From positions 1 to 6,045 of the forward strand of contig CANRHF010000116.1 of NCBI GenBank assembly GCA_947630345.1: DNA of 6,045 nucleotides, read 5' to 3'. Below, piece after piece: positions 5,081 through 6,045 of this stretch (positions are counted from its first letter, which is position 1; the number at the start of each line of letters is the position of its first letter). Under the pieces are notes generated by a model. The model searched no databases, had not been told where the DNA came from, and saw only the letters and a program-made list of their open reading frames with translations. The stretch comes from an uncultured Oscillospiraceae bacterium (GTDB taxonomy: Bacteria > Bacillota > Clostridia > Oscillospirales > Oscillospiraceae). The position numbers were made by a program, and so were the translations under genes.

Positions 5081-6045
5081 ATGAAAAAATTCACCGCATT
5101 GCTCCTGCTGCTGGCCATGGCCCTGAGCATGGCCGCCTGCGGCCCCGCCGCCCCCGGGGAGACGAACCCGCCGTCCACCTCCACCACGCCCCCCTCCTCC
5201 GCCCAGACGGAGGCGCCCACGGAGGCCCCCACCGAGCCCCCCGCCACGGAGCCGGAGGTCAATAACCAGGTGGTGGAGTACTACATGAGCAAGGCCAACG
5301 AGGTCACCGTCACCGACACCCAGGTAATCTTCACCGACGACGGCAGCGGTCAGGAGCTGGCCATCGACAAGGAGCCCAAGAAGGTGGCCGTGCTCTACGG
5401 CAGCCTGGTGGCCTTGTGGTACGAGGCCGGCGGCACCGTGCCCCTGGCGGTGGGCGGTAAGAGCGCCGTGACCCTCTATAACGAGCAGATCGGCCGGGAC
5501 ATCACCCAGGACGAGGGCGTGAAGGTGGTCACCGAGAGCTCCTCCGGAACCGGCTGGGACGTGGAGGCCATTCTGGCGGAGGAGCCGGACCTGATCGTCT
5601 GCTCCGTGGGCATGAAGGGCTATGAGACCATTTCCGGCCCCGCCGCCGCCGTGGGCATCCCCGTCATCGGCATCGACTATGACGGCGTCCAGGACTATCT
5701 GAAGTGGTTCAAGGTGTTCTGCAACCTCACCGGCAACGCCCAGCTTTGGGACGAGGTGGCGGAGAAGACCGCCAACGGCATCATTGACATCGTCTCCAAG
5801 GTGCCCCAGGTGGAGCAGGCCCCCACGGCGGTGATCCTGGTGGTCAGCTCCGACACCCTAAAGGCCTACACCGGCGAATCCCAGCCCGGCACCATTCTCC
5901 ACGAGCTGGGGGGCGTGAACCTGGTGGACCCGGACAACACCGCCAAGTCCTCCAGCGTGGAAATCAGTCTGGAGGACCTGTACGCCCTGGATCCGGACTA
6001 CCTGTTCCTGAGCTGGTACGACGAGCCCGGCCAGATGTATGACCA
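5081..6045 (+). CDS. btuF: Cobalamin-type ABC importer substrate-binding lipoprotein (BtuF-like), 3' end missing
   Basis: Extracytoplasmic receptor that would capture the ligand and deliver it to the permease. There are 321 codons in the window and no stop before the edge. The N-terminus is a lipoprotein signal: MKKF, a Leu/Ala core and SMAAC with lipidated Cys20 (the Met at -3 is a slightly unusual lipobox). Residues 21-60 are a low-complexity Pro/Thr/Ser/Glu tether. The mature domain begins near 75 and has the helical-backbone (PF01497-type) layout: first-lobe strand KKVAVLYGSLVALWYEAGG (101-119), WDVEAILAEEPDLIV (159-173), GIPVIGIDYDGVQDYLKWF (192-210) before the linking helix LTGNAQLWDEVAEKTANGI (216-234), then the second lobe from AVILVVSS (250-257). 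LEDLYALDPDYLFLSW (298-312) is the usual near-C-terminal block, so perhaps 40-60 residues are missing. It is third in the operon, 25 bases after the ATPase. Ligand identity rests on the riboswitch. Confidence 0.93.
   Translation, partial: MKKFTALLLLLAMALSMAACGPAAPGETNPPSTSTTPPSSAQTEAPTEAPTEPPATEPEVNNQVVEYYMSKANEVTVTDTQVIFTDDGSGQELAIDKEPKKVAVLYGSLVALWYEAGGTVPLAVGGKSAVTLYNEQIGRDITQDEGVKVVTESSSGTGWDVEAILAEEPDLIVCSVGMKGYETISGPAAAVGIPVIGIDYDGVQDYLKWFKVFCNLTGNAQLWDEVAEKTANGIIDIVSKVPQVEQAPTAVILVVSSDTLKAYTGESQPGTILHELGGVNLVDPDNTAKSSSVEISLEDLYALDPDYLFLSWYDEPGQMYD
5207..5254 (+). repeat. Short tandem 12-base repeats coding the Thr-Glu-Ala-Pro tether
   Basis: Three consecutive 12-base units (5207-5218, 5219-5230, 5231-5242) encode TEAP, TEAP and TEPP. 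A degenerate fourth copy, TEP, follows after one alanine codon. They lie in the tether between the lipidated cysteine and the binding domain. Such repeats can change in number by slippage and so alter tether length without breaking the frame. Confidence 0.65.

Noticed and set aside
1..6045. CRISPR arrays, tRNA or rRNA genes, phage or defence genes
   Set aside because: No regularly spaced repeats, cloverleaf or ribosomal sequence was seen, and all long frames are explained by the peptidase and the importer.

Overview
The window is GC-rich DNA, and coding codons mostly end in G or C. It has Gram-positive traits: a lipoprotein-type solute-binding protein, strong AGGAGG-type ribosome binding sites, consensus sigma-A promoters and a riboswitch working through an intrinsic terminator. 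Together with a clostridial-type M16C peptidase, this suggests a high-GC gut Clostridia relative (Oscillospiraceae-like). That assignment is inference from style and gene families; there is no rRNA or marker gene to prove it.

Layout. Positions 1-68 are an almost perfect inverted repeat at the window edge, probably a fold-back artefact of a contig end. Positions 1-2725 (minus strand) hold one long open frame for an M16C (PreP/presequence-protease-type) zinc metallopeptidase, truncated at its C-terminus by the edge. About 500 bases (2726-3228) between divergent genes hold a minus-strand promoter for the peptidase, a perfect TTGACA-17-TATAAT promoter on the plus strand, a cobalamin riboswitch aptamer, a candidate kissing-loop hairpin and a Rho-independent terminator. 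From 3229 to the right edge there is a tight plus-strand operon: FecCD/BtuC-type permease, BtuD-type ATPase and a BtuF-type lipoprotein that runs off the window.

How it fits together. The permease, ATPase and binding lipoprotein make a complete type II ABC importer. FecCD-family importers carry iron-siderophores, haem or cobalamin and are hard to tell apart by sequence alone. The cobalamin riboswitch plus terminator immediately upstream makes corrinoid/vitamin B12 uptake the best reading: high intracellular cobalamin would fold the aptamer, let the terminator form and shut off transport. The ribosome binding site lies outside the terminator hairpin, so control is probably transcriptional.

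I did not find a clearly new type of system. The points most worth following are the edge palindrome, the divergent core of the riboswitch with its candidate L5-L13 pairing, and the substrate of the transporter.
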